64,000 nt of DNA, from contig CAYUSP010000001.1 in assembly GCA_964447405.1 (NCBI GenBank), positions 248,001 to 312,000 on the forward strand, read 5' to 3'. Shown here piece after piece: positions 26,781 to 36,795 of this stretch; position 1 is the stretch's first letter; each line of letters opens with the position of its first letter. Below the pieces are notes generated by a model. It made no database searches and was not told the origin of the DNA. It worked only from the letters and a program-made list of their open reading frames with translations. This stretch comes from JALNZF01 sp964447405 (GTDB taxonomy: Bacteria > Nitrospirota > UBA9217). The translations under genes and the position numbers were made by a program.

Positions 26781-27704
26781 CTAGTTGCCCAGAAACAGCT
26801 CGAGCACCGCCTTCTGTGTATGCAGCCTGTTCTCAGCCTGGTCAAAGACCACGGATTGAGGGCCGTCGATCACTGAGGCGGCGATCTCCTCGCCCCGGTG
26901 GGCGGGCAGACAGTGCATCACGAGCGCACGAGGTCCGGCCGCTTTCATGATATAGTCATCTATCCGGAAGCCTTTGAATGCCTTTAGCCTTTTCGTGTGC
27001 TCAGCCTCCTGTCCCATGCTTGCCCAAACGTCGGTGTACACAACATCCGCATCTCTTGCCGCCAGCAAGGGGTCCCGACAGCAGAGCACCCGCGCGCCGG
27101 TTTGTTTGCCCTCACGGATGGCTGTAGAGACGATCGTTTCATCAAGATCATATCCTTTGGGGCAGGCAATGGAAAAGTGCATGCCTGTTTTCACGCACGC
27201 CTGGATCAGGGAATTGGCTACATTATTCCCGTCCCCGATATAGGCAAGCTTCAGGCCTTTCAGTTTCTTTCTCTTTTCCTGAATCGTGAAAAGATCGGCA
27301 AGCGCCTGGCAGGGGTGGTGAAGGTCCGTCAGGCCGTTGATGACCGGGATTGTTGCATGGTTCGCCAGTTCCTCGACAACATTCTGCGCATAGGTCCGGA
27401 TCATGATGCCATCGAGATAGCGGGAGAGGACTTGTGCTGTGTCCGCAATCGGCTCTCCCCGGCCTGTCTGAAGGTTTTCTGAAGAAAGGAAGAGCGCCTG
27501 ACCTCCAAGCTGGAACATGCCGACCTCGAAGGATACCCGCGTGCGAGTGGATGATTTTTCGAAGATCATTCCAAGCGACCGGCCCTTGAGCGTTTGGTGG
27601 CTTTTGCCAATACGCAGCAGTTTTTTCAGTACCGCGGAACGCTGGAGAATGGCCTCAATGTCCCTGGCAGTAAGATCGGTAATGGAAAGCAGATCTTTTT
27701 TCAT
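26781..27704 (-). CDS. argF: ornithine carbamoyltransferase
   Basis: This 307-residue enzyme converts ornithine and carbamoyl phosphate to citrulline. Substrate motifs are SSTRTRVSFEVG (carbamoyl phosphate), HPCQALADL, and HCLPAHRGEE (ornithine loop cysteine). The start at 27704 (MKKDLLSI) is the usual N-terminus; the frame extends 54 bp further without support. It follows argD by about 90 bp on the same strand. Confidence 0.96.
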   Translation of the reverse strand: MKKDLLSITDLTARDIEAILQRSAVLKKLLRIGKSHQTLKGRSLGMIFEKSSTRTRVSFEVGMFQLGGQALFLSSENLQTGRGEPIADTAQVLSRYLDGIMIRTYAQNVVEELANHATIPVINGLTDLHHPCQALADLFTIQEKRKKLKGLKLAYIGDGNNVANSLIQACVKTGMHFSIACPKGYDLDETIVSTAIREGKQTGARVLCCRDPLLAARDADVVYTDVWASMGQEAEHTKRLKAFKGFRIDDYIMKAAGPRALVMHCLPAHRGEEIAASVIDGPQSVVFDQAENRLHTQKAVLELFLGN

Positions 27705-27794
27705 AATTGCTCCAATGGAAGAATGCCCCGATGAAACGCATGAGGCGGCTTTACGCAAGCCGCCGTCAGGGTATAATGGTTCAAACGACGCGGT

Positions 27795-28988
27795 TCAGCG
27801 CTTTTCGAATACTCGATCAAGCGCGGCGATAAGCAAATCGATTTCCTCGATTGTAATAATCAACGGTGGAATAAACCGCAGAACGGTTTCATTTACGCAA
27901 TTGATGAGCATCCCTTCCTTCAGGCATGCGGCTACAATTTCTTTCCCGGCAATGTCAAGTTCCATGCCGATGAGCAAGCCTTGTCCCCGTACGTCCTTGA
28001 TGAAAGGATATTTTTGTTTCAGTGTTGTAAGGGCCTGTTGAAAATGATCGCCGAGTTGAACCACTGCAGGAATTATGATATTGTCCTCAAGCAGGGTTTC
28101 CATTGATGCGATGGACGCAGCGCATGCCAGCGGATTGCCGCCGAAGGTCGAACCATGCGTGCCGGGAACGAATGCCTGCGCTACCTTGTCTTTCGCCAGG
28201 AGAGCGCCGATCGGCATGCCCCCGCCAAGCCCCTTGGCGAGCATGATCACGTCAGGCAATACATCGGTATGTTCGTACGCAAAGAGCTTGCCTGTCCGAC
28301 CGATGCCGGTCTGAATCTCGTCAAGCATGAGTAGGATTCCGTGCTTGTCACAGATTGTTCTGAGCGTCTTCAAGTATCCCGGCGCCGGAATATTAACCCC
28401 GCCTTCGCCTTGAATCGGTTCAACCAGTATCGCGCAGGTGTGTTCATTCACTGCTCGTTCCACGGCATCGATGTCGTTAAATGGTACGTACGCGAAACCG
28501 GGAACCATCGGCTCGAAGCCTTTATGGAATTTCTCCTGTGCAGTCGCGGTTACGGAACCGTAGGTCCTGCCATGGAATGAGCCTCGCATCGTGATAATCT
28601 CGTACCGGTCTTGCTTCATAACCTCCCGCGCGTACCGCCGGGCGATTTTGATGGCTGCCTCTACCGCTTCGGTGCCCGAATTACAGAAAAATGCCTTGTC
28701 CGCGCAGGAATTCGTAATAAGGAGCTTGGCAAGATTGATCTGTGGCTCATTGTGGAAATGGTTCGAGACATGCATGAGCCGCTGGGCCTGCTTCTGCAAG
28801 GCCACGACCACCCGGGGATGGCAATGGCCCAGATTGCAGACTGCAACACCGGAGACGAAATCCAAATACTCCCGCCCATCCGAGTCATAGACTTTCGTGC
28901 CTCTGCCTTTGATCAGCACCAATGGCTGCCGTGCATAGGTGTTCATGGTAAATTTTTGCGAATCCGCAAGGACGTCGTTCGTGATCAT
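27795..28988 (-). CDS. argD: acetylornithine aminotransferase
   Basis: This 397-residue class III PLP transaminase converts N-acetylglutamate semialdehyde to N-acetylornithine. Motifs are FCNSGTEAVEAAIK, GSFHGRTYG, LLMLDEIQTGIGRTG and the PLP lysine in MLAKGLGGGMP. The start is set at ATG 28988 (MITNDVLADSQ), since the upstream extension to 29060 is hydrophobic and untypical. argD and argF form a two-gene arginine unit; argB and argG are not in the window. Confidence 0.95.
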   Translation of the reverse strand: MITNDVLADSQKFTMNTYARQPLVLIKGRGTKVYDSDGREYLDFVSGVAVCNLGHCHPRVVVALQKQAQRLMHVSNHFHNEPQINLAKLLITNSCADKAFFCNSGTEAVEAAIKIARRYAREVMKQDRYEIITMRGSFHGRTYGSVTATAQEKFHKGFEPMVPGFAYVPFNDIDAVERAVNEHTCAILVEPIQGEGGVNIPAPGYLKTLRTICDKHGILLMLDEIQTGIGRTGKLFAYEHTDVLPDVIMLAKGLGGGMPIGALLAKDKVAQAFVPGTHGSTFGGNPLACAASIASMETLLEDNIIIPAVVQLGDHFQQALTTLKQKYPFIKDVRGQGLLIGMELDIAGKEIVAACLKEGMLINCVNETVLRFIPPLIITIEEIDLLIAALDRVFEKR

Positions 28989-29167
28989 GATGGGGAAAGT
29001 AGCATAAACAGCCTGAAAAATCAAATATAAACTAGGCGGGAAGGCCTTTTCATGCTTCAAAATGACCGTCAGTCAATCATACTAAATGGTTTAGATAATT
29101 CATACCTGCATAATCGTCCGAAAATCGACATACCCTTAAAATACTCATATTCAAGATGAAAAATTTC

Positions 29168-29196
29168 TTGACGGGAATCTGAGGCGGGCAGATAAT
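29168..29196 (+). promoter_or_regulatory. sigma70 promoter for the large lipoprotein gene
   Basis: TTGACG (29168-29173) and GATAAT (29191-29196) are separated by 17 bp, about 40 bp before ATG 29237. Confidence 0.65.
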
Positions 29197-29236
29197 AATG
29201 CAACATTATGATATTTTCTCGTGGGGAGGGTCTATC

Positions 29237-32200
29237 ATGAACAACCGGTATCACAGTTTTAAGCAGCTTGCGATGTTGCTGGTTCTATCCGGTTTTGTGC
29301 TATCCTGCGGAGGCAGCGGGGGAGGCAGTACCGATTCCACCATAGCTAACACATCCAACAACAGTACCTCATCTCAAGGCAACCTCTCTGGCACGGTCCA
29401 GCCTGATCCAGCAGATCCGACCTCGAACGGAAAGAATGCCGGTGCAACGGTTTATGTTGTCGGCCAGCAGGACAAGGCAACCACCACCGATAGCAGCGGT
29501 AATTTCAATCTGAACGTCGATCCTACTCTAAGCGGAACAGTTCTTTCGAGTCCATCCTTCATAGGTTCTCTGTTCAAAGCTGCAAGCGTGACAAAAACCT
29601 TCGGTCTGGTTGTCTTAAGCTCAGGTAAAACCCACGGAAGGAAGACGGCGATTACAACAACGGACGGCAAACCGGATCCTGTCAGCACGATATACGTCAA
29701 TACCGTCGGCACGATCAGCGGTAAAGCAACATTGCAGGGCCAGACAGACCATACCGGTATTCGCGTCTACATTCCCGGTACCTCGTTCCAGGCAACCACG
29801 GACATGAACGGGAATTACACCGTGTCCAACGTGCCTGAAGGCACCTATGACATCGTCCGCGCGGATTATCCCGGGACTGTGTACCATTATGCGGTGACTG
29901 CCAAGGTTGTAGTGATGAGTGCGAATACGACGGTCCTTTCTGACATGCTTCTCCAGACCTCGGTTGGTTCGAACGGCAGCATCCTTATCAACAGGGGCGC
30001 AGCGTACACGACCAGCGCTACGGTGGATATCGCAGTGGCACCGACCGTGGATGCGGTGCTGATGCAGATTGCTGATGACGTTAACTTCACTGGCTTATCG
30101 TGGGAAAATGTGAAGCCAGTGAAGAGACTGACACTGGCCGGTGATTTTTCAGCGGGCAAGACCGCAACGGTCTATGCCAAGTTCGCGGACATGAGCGGCC
30201 TCGCGAGCTCGCTGGTCTCCACAAGCATATACGTGGACACGAATCCGCTAGTGAATAATCAGTTGCCCATAAATATGGGAACCATATCTGATACTAAACC
30301 GGTTTTATCTTGGAAATATACTCCTCCGATACCAAATCCTAAGTATCATATTCAGGTAGCTACAGACGTGGGATTCACTAATATTGTTTCCGGCCAGGAT
30401 AAGGCCGATCTTACTGTTCAGCAACATTCCATTACTACGTCCTTAGTTAACTTAACAAAGTACTATTGGCGCGTGGCGATTATAGACGAGCAGGGGAGGC
30501 AATGGAACTGGGCCGGACCCTGGTCATTTACTATCGATCTGAGCACGGTAACGCTATCATCCCCCCTAACGGCATCCGATTTCAATGCATCTGAAAACGA
30601 CTTGGGTATTCAGTTCTCTTGGCAGACGAATGTGCATGCTGCTTCGTATATTCTTACGGTTTGTTATAATGATGCGACCGTTTCGTGCGGGACGACGTAT
30701 ACGATCGTGTCACCAATAGTTACGAAAACGATACCAAAGATTTTGTCGTCAGATGGCACGTATTATTGGGCGGTTACGCCGGTAGATATGAACGGGGTTC
30801 CTGGAAAACGCTCCGATGTATGGAACTTCAAGCTGGATACCGTGGCGCCGGGTGTATCAACGAGGATCCCTCTTAATGCAGCCACTGGTGTATCAAAGAT
30901 TGCTCCGATATCGGTTACGTTTGATGAAGCGATTGATTCAACAACTATCATAACGCCTGCAACGGCGTTTACTATTAGCAGCGGTGGATCCGCGGTTAAT
31001 GGCACAGTAACGTATGATGCAAACACGAAAACTGCGACATTCACGCCAACGTCTGCATTGAGCTTCAGTACGCTGTATAGCGCAACTGTAGGAACGGATG
31101 TGAAGGATGTCGTTGGCAATCCTCTTGCTGCTACTGCACAGTGGTCCTTTACCACGCGGAATACGATTGAGGGCTGGGCATTTATCGATGGTAACGGAAC
31201 AAACGGCCTCAATTTCGACAACGGGCAGCACGCTTATAACCCGTATATTGCCGCGTTTAATTCGAAACTGTATGTTACCTGGCTAGAACCTTCAGTAGTT
31301 GGAGGTAGAAATATATTACGATTAAAGACATACAATGGGACATCCTGGCCATGGGATGACGGAGGGACGGCAACAGGCTTGAACAGTATGACGGATCAAA
31401 TTGCAACTTCATCTCCGATTTTAACCGTTTTCGGATCAAAGCTAATGTTGTCTTGGGAAGAATTTACCATGATAGGGATGACGAGTATTGTAAAAATAAA
31501 GGGTTTTGATGGGGGGTCAACATGGACCTGGGAAAATAGTTCGCTGAACTATTGCTGCGGTGCAAATGGGGGACGAGGTGCGCGGTCAACAGTCAATTCA
31601 GGATCGTACTATATAACATGGGCGGAGTCTTCCTCCAGCTACCCACAGATCAGGGCATCGATCTATACAGGCAGTACCTGGTCTCGCATTGATGGAAATA
31701 TGTCGGCAGGAGTAAATAAAAATCCGTTAAATAATGGTATAGATCCGGATATAGCATCCTATAATAACAAGGTCTATATAGCATGGATCGAAGACGATCC
31801 GGGCGCTATTGCATCACAGATCCGGGTTGCGGTCTTTACTGGCAGTACATGGTCATTTGTTGACGGCAACAATGCTACATATGGTTTGAACGTGGACACC
31901 TCCAAGAATGCGCAGAGTGTCAGTCTGGCTGTATACAATAATAAGCTATATGCTGCCTGGCATGAACTTGACGCATTGAGTGTAGAGCAGATTAGGGTAA
32001 AGAGCTTCAATGGAATTACCTGGACCGCAGAGGATGGTGGTGCTTCTGCGGGCATTAATAAATCGTCGAACTATCGAGCACGGGATGTTGCAATGACCGT
32101 ATTCAATTCAAAACTCTATTTTACATGGTGGGAATATGATGCAAACAGCATTGGTCAAATTCGTGTGAAGAGCTATGATGGCAATACCTGGTCCTTTGAT

Positions 32201-32356
32201 GACGGCAACGGCGCAACTGGAATTAATAGGAATACGGCGAATGTCGCACAAACACCTAAATTGGCAGTATATAATAACAAACTCTATCTAACCTGGGTTG
32301 AAGTTACAGTTCCCAATACTGGTATAGGTCAAACGCGCGTTGCAGTTACGAAGTGA
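29237..32356 (+). CDS. large surface lipoprotein with Ig-like domains and seven C-terminal propeller-like repeats
   Basis: This 1039-residue protein starts with a lipoprotein signal (lipobox VLSC, then GGSGGGS). In order, a Thr/Ser-rich linker, two carboxypeptidase-regulatory-like folds (residues 50-230), an Fn3-like region with SWKYTPP and YYWRV (about 345-520), and a Big_5 domain (ATGVSKIAPISVTFDEAI to WSFTTR, about 545-645) are visible. Seven repeats of about 50 residues follow, each centred on (Y/F)N(N/S)KLY.(T/A)W.E with a W.(F/W).DG sequence before it. The last part should fold as a beta-propeller. It is probably outer-membrane exposed and binds a polymer or surface; no enzyme motif is seen. 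Confidence 0.8.
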   Translation: MNNRYHSFKQLAMLLVLSGFVLSCGGSGGGSTDSTIANTSNNSTSSQGNLSGTVQPDPADPTSNGKNAGATVYVVGQQDKATTTDSSGNFNLNVDPTLSGTVLSSPSFIGSLFKAASVTKTFGLVVLSSGKTHGRKTAITTTDGKPDPVSTIYVNTVGTISGKATLQGQTDHTGIRVYIPGTSFQATTDMNGNYTVSNVPEGTYDIVRADYPGTVYHYAVTAKVVVMSANTTVLSDMLLQTSVGSNGSILINRGAAYTTSATVDIAVAPTVDAVLMQIADDVNFTGLSWENVKPVKRLTLAGDFSAGKTATVYAKFADMSGLASSLVSTSIYVDTNPLVNNQLPINMGTISDTKPVLSWKYTPPIPNPKYHIQVATDVGFTNIVSGQDKADLTVQQHSITTSLVNLTKYYWRVAIIDEQGRQWNWAGPWSFTIDLSTVTLSSPLTASDFNASENDLGIQFSWQTNVHAASYILTVCYNDATVSCGTTYTIVSPIVTKTIPKILSSDGTYYWAVTPVDMNGVPGKRSDVWNFKLDTVAPGVSTRIPLNAATGVSKIAPISVTFDEAIDSTTIITPATAFTISSGGSAVNGTVTYDANTKTATFTPTSALSFSTLYSATVGTDVKDVVGNPLAATAQWSFTTRNTIEGWAFIDGNGTNGLNFDNGQHAYNPYIAAFNSKLYVTWLEPSVVGGRNILRLKTYNGTSWPWDDGGTATGLNSMTDQIATSSPILTVFGSKLMLSWEEFTMIGMTSIVKIKGFDGGSTWTWENSSLNYCCGANGGRGARSTVNSGSYYITWAESSSSYPQIRASIYTGSTWSRIDGNMSAGVNKNPLNNGIDPDIASYNNKVYIAWIEDDPGAIASQIRVAVFTGSTWSFVDGNNATYGLNVDTSKNAQSVSLAVYNNKLYAAWHELDALSVEQIRVKSFNGITWTAEDGGASAGINKSSNYRARDVAMTVFNSKLYFTWWEYDANSIGQIRVKSYDGNTWSFDDGNGATGINRNTANVAQTPKLAVYNNKLYLTWVEVTVPNTGIGQTRVAVTK

Positions 32357-32402
32357 TGGAAGACCAATTATAAGTGTGTTTTTGCAAATCATTTCATGGA
32401 AT

Positions 32403-32426
32403 GGGGCCTACGGGCTCCTTTTTTTT
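32403..32426 (+). terminator. terminator after the large lipoprotein gene
   Basis: GGGGCC (32403-32408) pairs with GGCTCC (32413-32418, one G-T pair) around TACG and is followed by eight T. Confidence 0.8.
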
Positions 32427-32521
32427 CCATTTTACATCCAGAGACGTAGCAGCCATGTAGAACGATAATGCGCACAGGAAAAGAAAGTAAACTCTCCCTA
32501 GAATGGCAAGGTGAAGTATCG

Positions 32522-33721
32522 TTAGGAAGCAAGGAGTACAACGAGCCCGACAAGAAGGACCATAACAATCGGTAAATACATCAAACGATACGTCCCTGCA
32601 AGGTCCGCTTTGAAATACCGCACGGTCAGTAATAGGCAGAGGTGCGTGGGTGAGAGCAGGACCCCGGCAAAGCCTGCCGCATAAGCAAAGGTGATGATCG
32701 CGGGATCAGGATGCCCGCTGTTCATGGCTACGATAAGCGGGAAGGTCGATCCTACGAAGGCGACCGTGATCCCTGTGAGTAGGCCCACGATGAACGGCAG
32801 GGCAAAGTACACTGCAACGGGCGGCATGCCGCTTTCCCGGAAGAACCGGGGCAACGACTCAATGGCGCCCGTGGCGCCAAGCATGCTTTTGAATACCATG
32901 ACGCCGAGCACCATGGTTATGACATTCAGCGAAATGCTTTCCTTCAGGGCAATACCCGTTTCCTTCCAGGAATATTGGTAGACAACCAATAACACAATTA
33001 CGATCAATGCCATTGCCACGGACAGGCTCAGGCCGATACCGGCAACCAGGACGACTGCGGCAACGATCGGCATCAGCGATAGAGAAAGATCAATAACATC
33101 TTTGCGACTAGCGATTCCCGGTACACGCGAAGGGGCAACTCCACGAAAGCAAAGGAATGCTCCGGCTGCTATGAATGCTAAAGGAAGAGGCAGCTGTGAC
33201 AGCATGAGCCTGTTGATCGGAATGTGGGACACCGCTGCAGCAAGAACGATTCCCGGGTAAAGCGGGGAAAAATATTCCCAGATATGCCGGAACCAGTAGT
33301 TGATGAAGGCTCGGCGTTCGGGGGAGACCTCGATACCACCAGCGGCTTCCTGCACGAGAGGTGCGGAGAATGCGGCGCCCCCTGCGGAGGGCAGCAGGCC
33401 TATCACGCTGGGTAGTATAGCCATGGAGACACGGCGGTCGCGCACTATGCGCGATAGCGACTCAGTCATTTGCCGGAGAAGGCCGCGTTTCCTGATGATG
33501 TTCTCCATCGCCATGATGAGCACGAGGCCGATGAGCAGGTTCAACGTTACCGGATCAATGCCGGATTTTCCGAATACGGCGATCTGCTCAGCAGGGCCGA
33601 TGTTGTAGAGCGACCCCAGGAACACTGCAGCCAGAAGCATGACCCCGCCAAAGTTCCAGCGAAGCCGCAGCAGCAGCACGATAAGAGCGAACGCGCCGAA
33701 AATCCTGAGCAGATCCATCAT
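32522..33721 (-). CDS. DUF401 integral membrane protein
   Basis: This 399-residue protein has about ten hydrophobic segments. It contains GLLPSAGGAAFSAPLVQEA, typical of the DUF401 family, which is distantly related to anion/carboxylate permeases of the GntP/CitM kind. The substrate is unknown. Start ATG 33721 overlaps the TonB stop (ATGA), giving translational coupling; longer starts fall inside tonB. Confidence 0.8.
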   Translation of the reverse strand: MMDLLRIFGAFALIVLLLRLRWNFGGVMLLAAVFLGSLYNIGPAEQIAVFGKSGIDPVTLNLLIGLVLIMAMENIIRKRGLLRQMTESLSRIVRDRRVSMAILPSVIGLLPSAGGAAFSAPLVQEAAGGIEVSPERRAFINYWFRHIWEYFSPLYPGIVLAAAVSHIPINRLMLSQLPLPLAFIAAGAFLCFRGVAPSRVPGIASRKDVIDLSLSLMPIVAAVVLVAGIGLSLSVAMALIVIVLLVVYQYSWKETGIALKESISLNVITMVLGVMVFKSMLGATGAIESLPRFFRESGMPPVAVYFALPFIVGLLTGITVAFVGSTFPLIVAMNSGHPDPAIITFAYAAGFAGVLLSPTHLCLLLTVRYFKADLAGTYRLMYLPIVMVLLVGLVVLLAS

Positions 33722-34521
33722 CGGATATAAGCCTCGCTGAGATAGAACAGGACCGCCGCTCGAATGGAGTATTTTTCCATGCCCCAATCATCGGGCAGTG
33801 GCTGGAAGGGTGCCGCGTTTCTGATGGCGCGCATGGCTTCGTCATCCAGGATCTTGTATCCAGACGATTTCAAAACCTCCACATTGCCGAGAGACCCGTT
33901 TTTCATGATGTCGAACTGGATATACAGCGTTCCCTGATAACCTGAATGAGCCGCGATCTCGGGATATTTAAGAACGCTTTCCACTTTAATTTTGAGCCAG
34001 CGATTATATGAAATAAACTTGAACTCGTCAGTGTCAAGAGTTACGGAATTGTCCCCGGGTTTTTTCTCCGGCATACCTTTGCGTGCCAGATCCTCGATGT
34101 CATTTTGCGTTAAAAAGGGCAGGGGGCCAGTGGATTTATGGTCCCGAGTTGCAGGTATTCCTGTCCCTTTTCCAGTCGGTTTCCCGCGGTCCGCTCCCTC
34201 TGGCACGCCGGCAGGGGGCAGTGTCTTGGGCAGTCTGATATCGTCACTATCTCCGAACTTCTTTGGCATGGGTACGGCTTCCGGTGAAAGGGGTTGCTCC
34301 GTGATGAAGCGCTTTGGCACGGGAGGCACGGCTACGGGCGGTCGCTGCAAAGGCGGCAGTTCCCTGGCTGCCTGCGGCGGCAGGTTGACAATTTCTACGG
34401 GCGTGACTGCGGGCATGCGGGAAACCATCGGTTTCAGCAGCACCAGGGCAGCGGCTGCCAGCAAACCATGTAGCATGAGCGAGAGAACGACGAATTTCGT
34501 GAAGTATAGGCGAGGATGCAT
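33718..34521 (-). CDS. tonB: energy transducer TonB
   Basis: This 267-residue protein has one N-terminal transmembrane helix (FVVLSLMLHGLLAAAALVLL), a proline-rich periplasmic linker (residues 50-130) and a C-terminal TonB domain with YPEIAAHSGYQGTLYIQFDI and SSGYKILDDEAMRAI. TonB passes proton-motive energy to outer-membrane receptors. ExbB and ExbD are not adjacent. Instead it is coupled to a DUF401 permease, an unusual partner. The start at 34521 gives the usual N-terminus. Confidence 0.9.
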   Translation of the reverse strand: MHPRLYFTKFVVLSLMLHGLLAAAALVLLKPMVSRMPAVTPVEIVNLPPQAARELPPLQRPPVAVPPVPKRFITEQPLSPEAVPMPKKFGDSDDIRLPKTLPPAGVPEGADRGKPTGKGTGIPATRDHKSTGPLPFLTQNDIEDLARKGMPEKKPGDNSVTLDTDEFKFISYNRWLKIKVESVLKYPEIAAHSGYQGTLYIQFDIMKNGSLGNVEVLKSSGYKILDDEAMRAIRNAAPFQPLPDDWGMEKYSIRAAVLFYLSEAYIR

Positions 34522-34657
34522 GAGATTTATGAGATAATATACAGCCGCGCTTTTCCGCAAAGGAACTTTGAATCATCAGGTTCAGGAATGGAGGGAGTAT
34601 TCATTCGTCTTGATCAAAGATACTGTGCTGGTGAGCGAACTTCATGTATCCGCCGGA

Positions 34658-35707
34658 TTATGGCTGCATGGTTTTCTGCATCCGGTCTGATACTTCCCGG
34701 ACGAGTTTCAGAACATTCATTGAAGCCTCCTGCGTGAGGCTGCCCATGCCGCAGGACGGGGTGATGAGTGATTGCCGAAGGATTGTGCTGCGGACAATGC
34801 CTTCCTTTTTGAGTCGTTGTATTCCGTCTTCCATCCTGGCGAAGAGCAGCTCAGCGGTTTCTTTACCGGAGTAAGCTCCCGTGGGAACAATGCCCCATGC
34901 CAGCGCTCCACCGCGGTCGAGGAATTTTGCTATATCAGCTGGGTAGAGGAGTATCCTGTCCAGATATCCGAAAGCATCGAAGTTCACGATGTCGATCCTG
35001 GTATTAAATAACAGGGGCCAATCAGCGTTACCGCAGCAATGGATGCCTGCTATGCTGCCCATTTCATGTATGGTGTCAATGATTTCGTTCAGTTTTTCCG
35101 CTACGACATCGGACGAGACCGCGGAAAAGGCGGACCCCAGCGATTCCATGGAGGGCTCGTCGATGAATATGATGATCGGCTTGTTGAATTGCTTCAGCTC
35201 CTGAATCTGCCATGCTGCTTTCATGGCAAGCCCTTTTACAACCGCATCATAGATCACCTCATCATGAACGATGTCCTTGCCAGTGTGGTCTTTAAACGAG
35301 AGGCCGGCAGTGAGCGGTCCTGTGATGTGCCCCTTCAGAAATCGGGAGCGGCCAGGGAGCCCTTTTTGCAGCGACCTCAGCAGGGCATAGAAACCGGGAG
35401 CATAGGCTTCGGTTATCTTAAAGAAATCATAATCCTTCTCCAGATACCTTTCAAAGAACTTTTCGAGATCTGGAGTAAGGTCTTTGGACGTGTTGAAGAA
35501 CACCTTCTTCTTTGCTTCATCCAGGACGATACCCGGAAGAGATTCGCTGTATTGCACGTCCATGTGCTCGCGGAAGTCCCGCTGCGGGAGCTGAGGCCAG
35601 ATCGGCGCCTCGGGAAGATACTCGAGCGACAGGCCAACGGCCTTATCCGGATCAGTGATGGGGAGGCTGCCAATGCCGGTCGCGATGCAGTTGAAATTGT
35701 GGGACAT
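34658..35707 (-). CDS. MetE-like (cobalamin-independent methionine synthase fold) protein
   Basis: This 349-residue protein has the C-terminal-domain fold of MetE/UROD-like methyltransferases. Possible zinc ligands lie in IHCCGNADW and TPSCGMGSLT. The opening ATGIGSLPITDPDKAV is typical of stand-alone homologues found in anaerobes. These often act as corrinoid-dependent or core methionine synthases or as other methyltransferases. The substrate cannot be read from the sequence. It is monocistronic. Confidence 0.78.
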   Translation of the reverse strand: MSHNFNCIATGIGSLPITDPDKAVGLSLEYLPEAPIWPQLPQRDFREHMDVQYSESLPGIVLDEAKKKVFFNTSKDLTPDLEKFFERYLEKDYDFFKITEAYAPGFYALLRSLQKGLPGRSRFLKGHITGPLTAGLSFKDHTGKDIVHDEVIYDAVVKGLAMKAAWQIQELKQFNKPIIIFIDEPSMESLGSAFSAVSSDVVAEKLNEIIDTIHEMGSIAGIHCCGNADWPLLFNTRIDIVNFDAFGYLDRILLYPADIAKFLDRGGALAWGIVPTGAYSGKETAELLFARMEDGIQRLKKEGIVRSTILRQSLITPSCGMGSLTQEASMNVLKLVREVSDRMQKTMQP

Positions 35708-35879
35708 GTCCGATGTTCCTTTCTTCAAAACAACGATGAAGGATTATATAGTCTACCGGTAAAAAAAACAATCAGATTTCCTTCAGAATGTTTTTCTTTC
35801 ACGCTGCTTTTTCTATTGAAACGAGCTGAGCGAAGTCGTATCATGCTTTAGTTGTGTGTATGCGGAGATTGGCTAAACA

Positions 35880-36515
35880 ATGAAAAAGATGATATTAATT
35901 CTCCTGTTGGCTGTGTTTGCTATGCCGGCTCTTGCACATGAAGAAACCGTCATGGTAGCGATGGTTGATCGGGTACCGGTTGTCAGGCCTGGGAGAGTAT
36001 ATGTTCCTCCTACGGTCCGGGAATTTTACGAATACTACGAAATTAAAGGCTTCAGTGCTGGCGAACTCAGGGATCAATTATCACAGAACGGATGTGAATG
36101 GGATGATGGGAAGAAATATGATGCTTTAACACGCTGGCATCTAAAATGGGCTTATGAAACTGACCGCGACTCTATGAGCTGCTACCCTGGTTCCTTCAAG
36201 GTTACGCTTGATATAGTATTCAGGTTGCCGAAGTGGGTAAGAACAGATGACACCATCAATCCGCTGCTGGATACATGGGAGAATTACTTCCACAGCCTGA
36301 AAACACATGAAAACGGACACCGCGACCAGGCTGTTGAAGCTGCTGCAGAGCTTTCCCGTTCAGTGCTTAAACTGCCCACGGTGATCAGTTGTGCTGAGTT
36401 GGACCGCCATGTGCGCGATGCTACCCGCGACCTTTTGGTTCAGTTAAACGCTGATGCAAGAGAGTATGATACAGCCACTCGACACGGCATGACTCAGGGT
36501 GCAGTATTTCCGTAG
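35880..36515 (+). CDS. exported DUF922 protein, putative zinc protease
   Basis: This 211-residue protein starts with a signal peptide (KMILILLLAVFAMPALA). The body matches the DUF922 pattern with ALTRWHLKWAYE and a zinc-binding HExxH (HENGHRDQAVEAA) near residue 143. An Asp pair follows in the C-terminal region. DUF922 proteins are predicted periplasmic metallopeptidases with no known substrate. It has its own unit between two minus-strand genes. Confidence 0.8.
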   Translation: MKKMILILLLAVFAMPALAHEETVMVAMVDRVPVVRPGRVYVPPTVREFYEYYEIKGFSAGELRDQLSQNGCEWDDGKKYDALTRWHLKWAYETDRDSMSCYPGSFKVTLDIVFRLPKWVRTDDTINPLLDTWENYFHSLKTHENGHRDQAVEAAAELSRSVLKLPTVISCAELDRHVRDATRDLLVQLNADAREYDTATRHGMTQGAVFP

Positions 36516-36683
36516 TCCTTGCGGTCATGAACCGTTTGTCCGGATCTCTGATCTTATTTTTTCAAGCCGCTTTCGTTACCACATTATAAACTGAATCCCT
36601 AAGCTGCATGCCAGAACTACCCCTATCAGCATAAGAAAAACTCGCTTCTGTCGATACTGAACACAAGTGTTGCTCAAACGCTA

Positions 36684-36716
36684 AAAAAACAAAGCAGGCC
36701 ATATGTTGGCCTGCTT
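36684..36716 (-). terminator. terminator for the small secreted repeat protein
   Basis: AAGCAGGCCA (36692-36701) pairs with TGGCCTGCTT (36707-36716). On the minus strand the hairpin is followed by TTGTTTTTTT, so it ends the gene at 36796. It could also work weakly for the plus strand. Confidence 0.8.
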
Positions 36717-36795
36717 CAGTTTCATCCGCTGCACATTTATACCATGCAATTCAATGCATCATGCAACGGAAGCGGGGAACACCAATGCCGGACGA

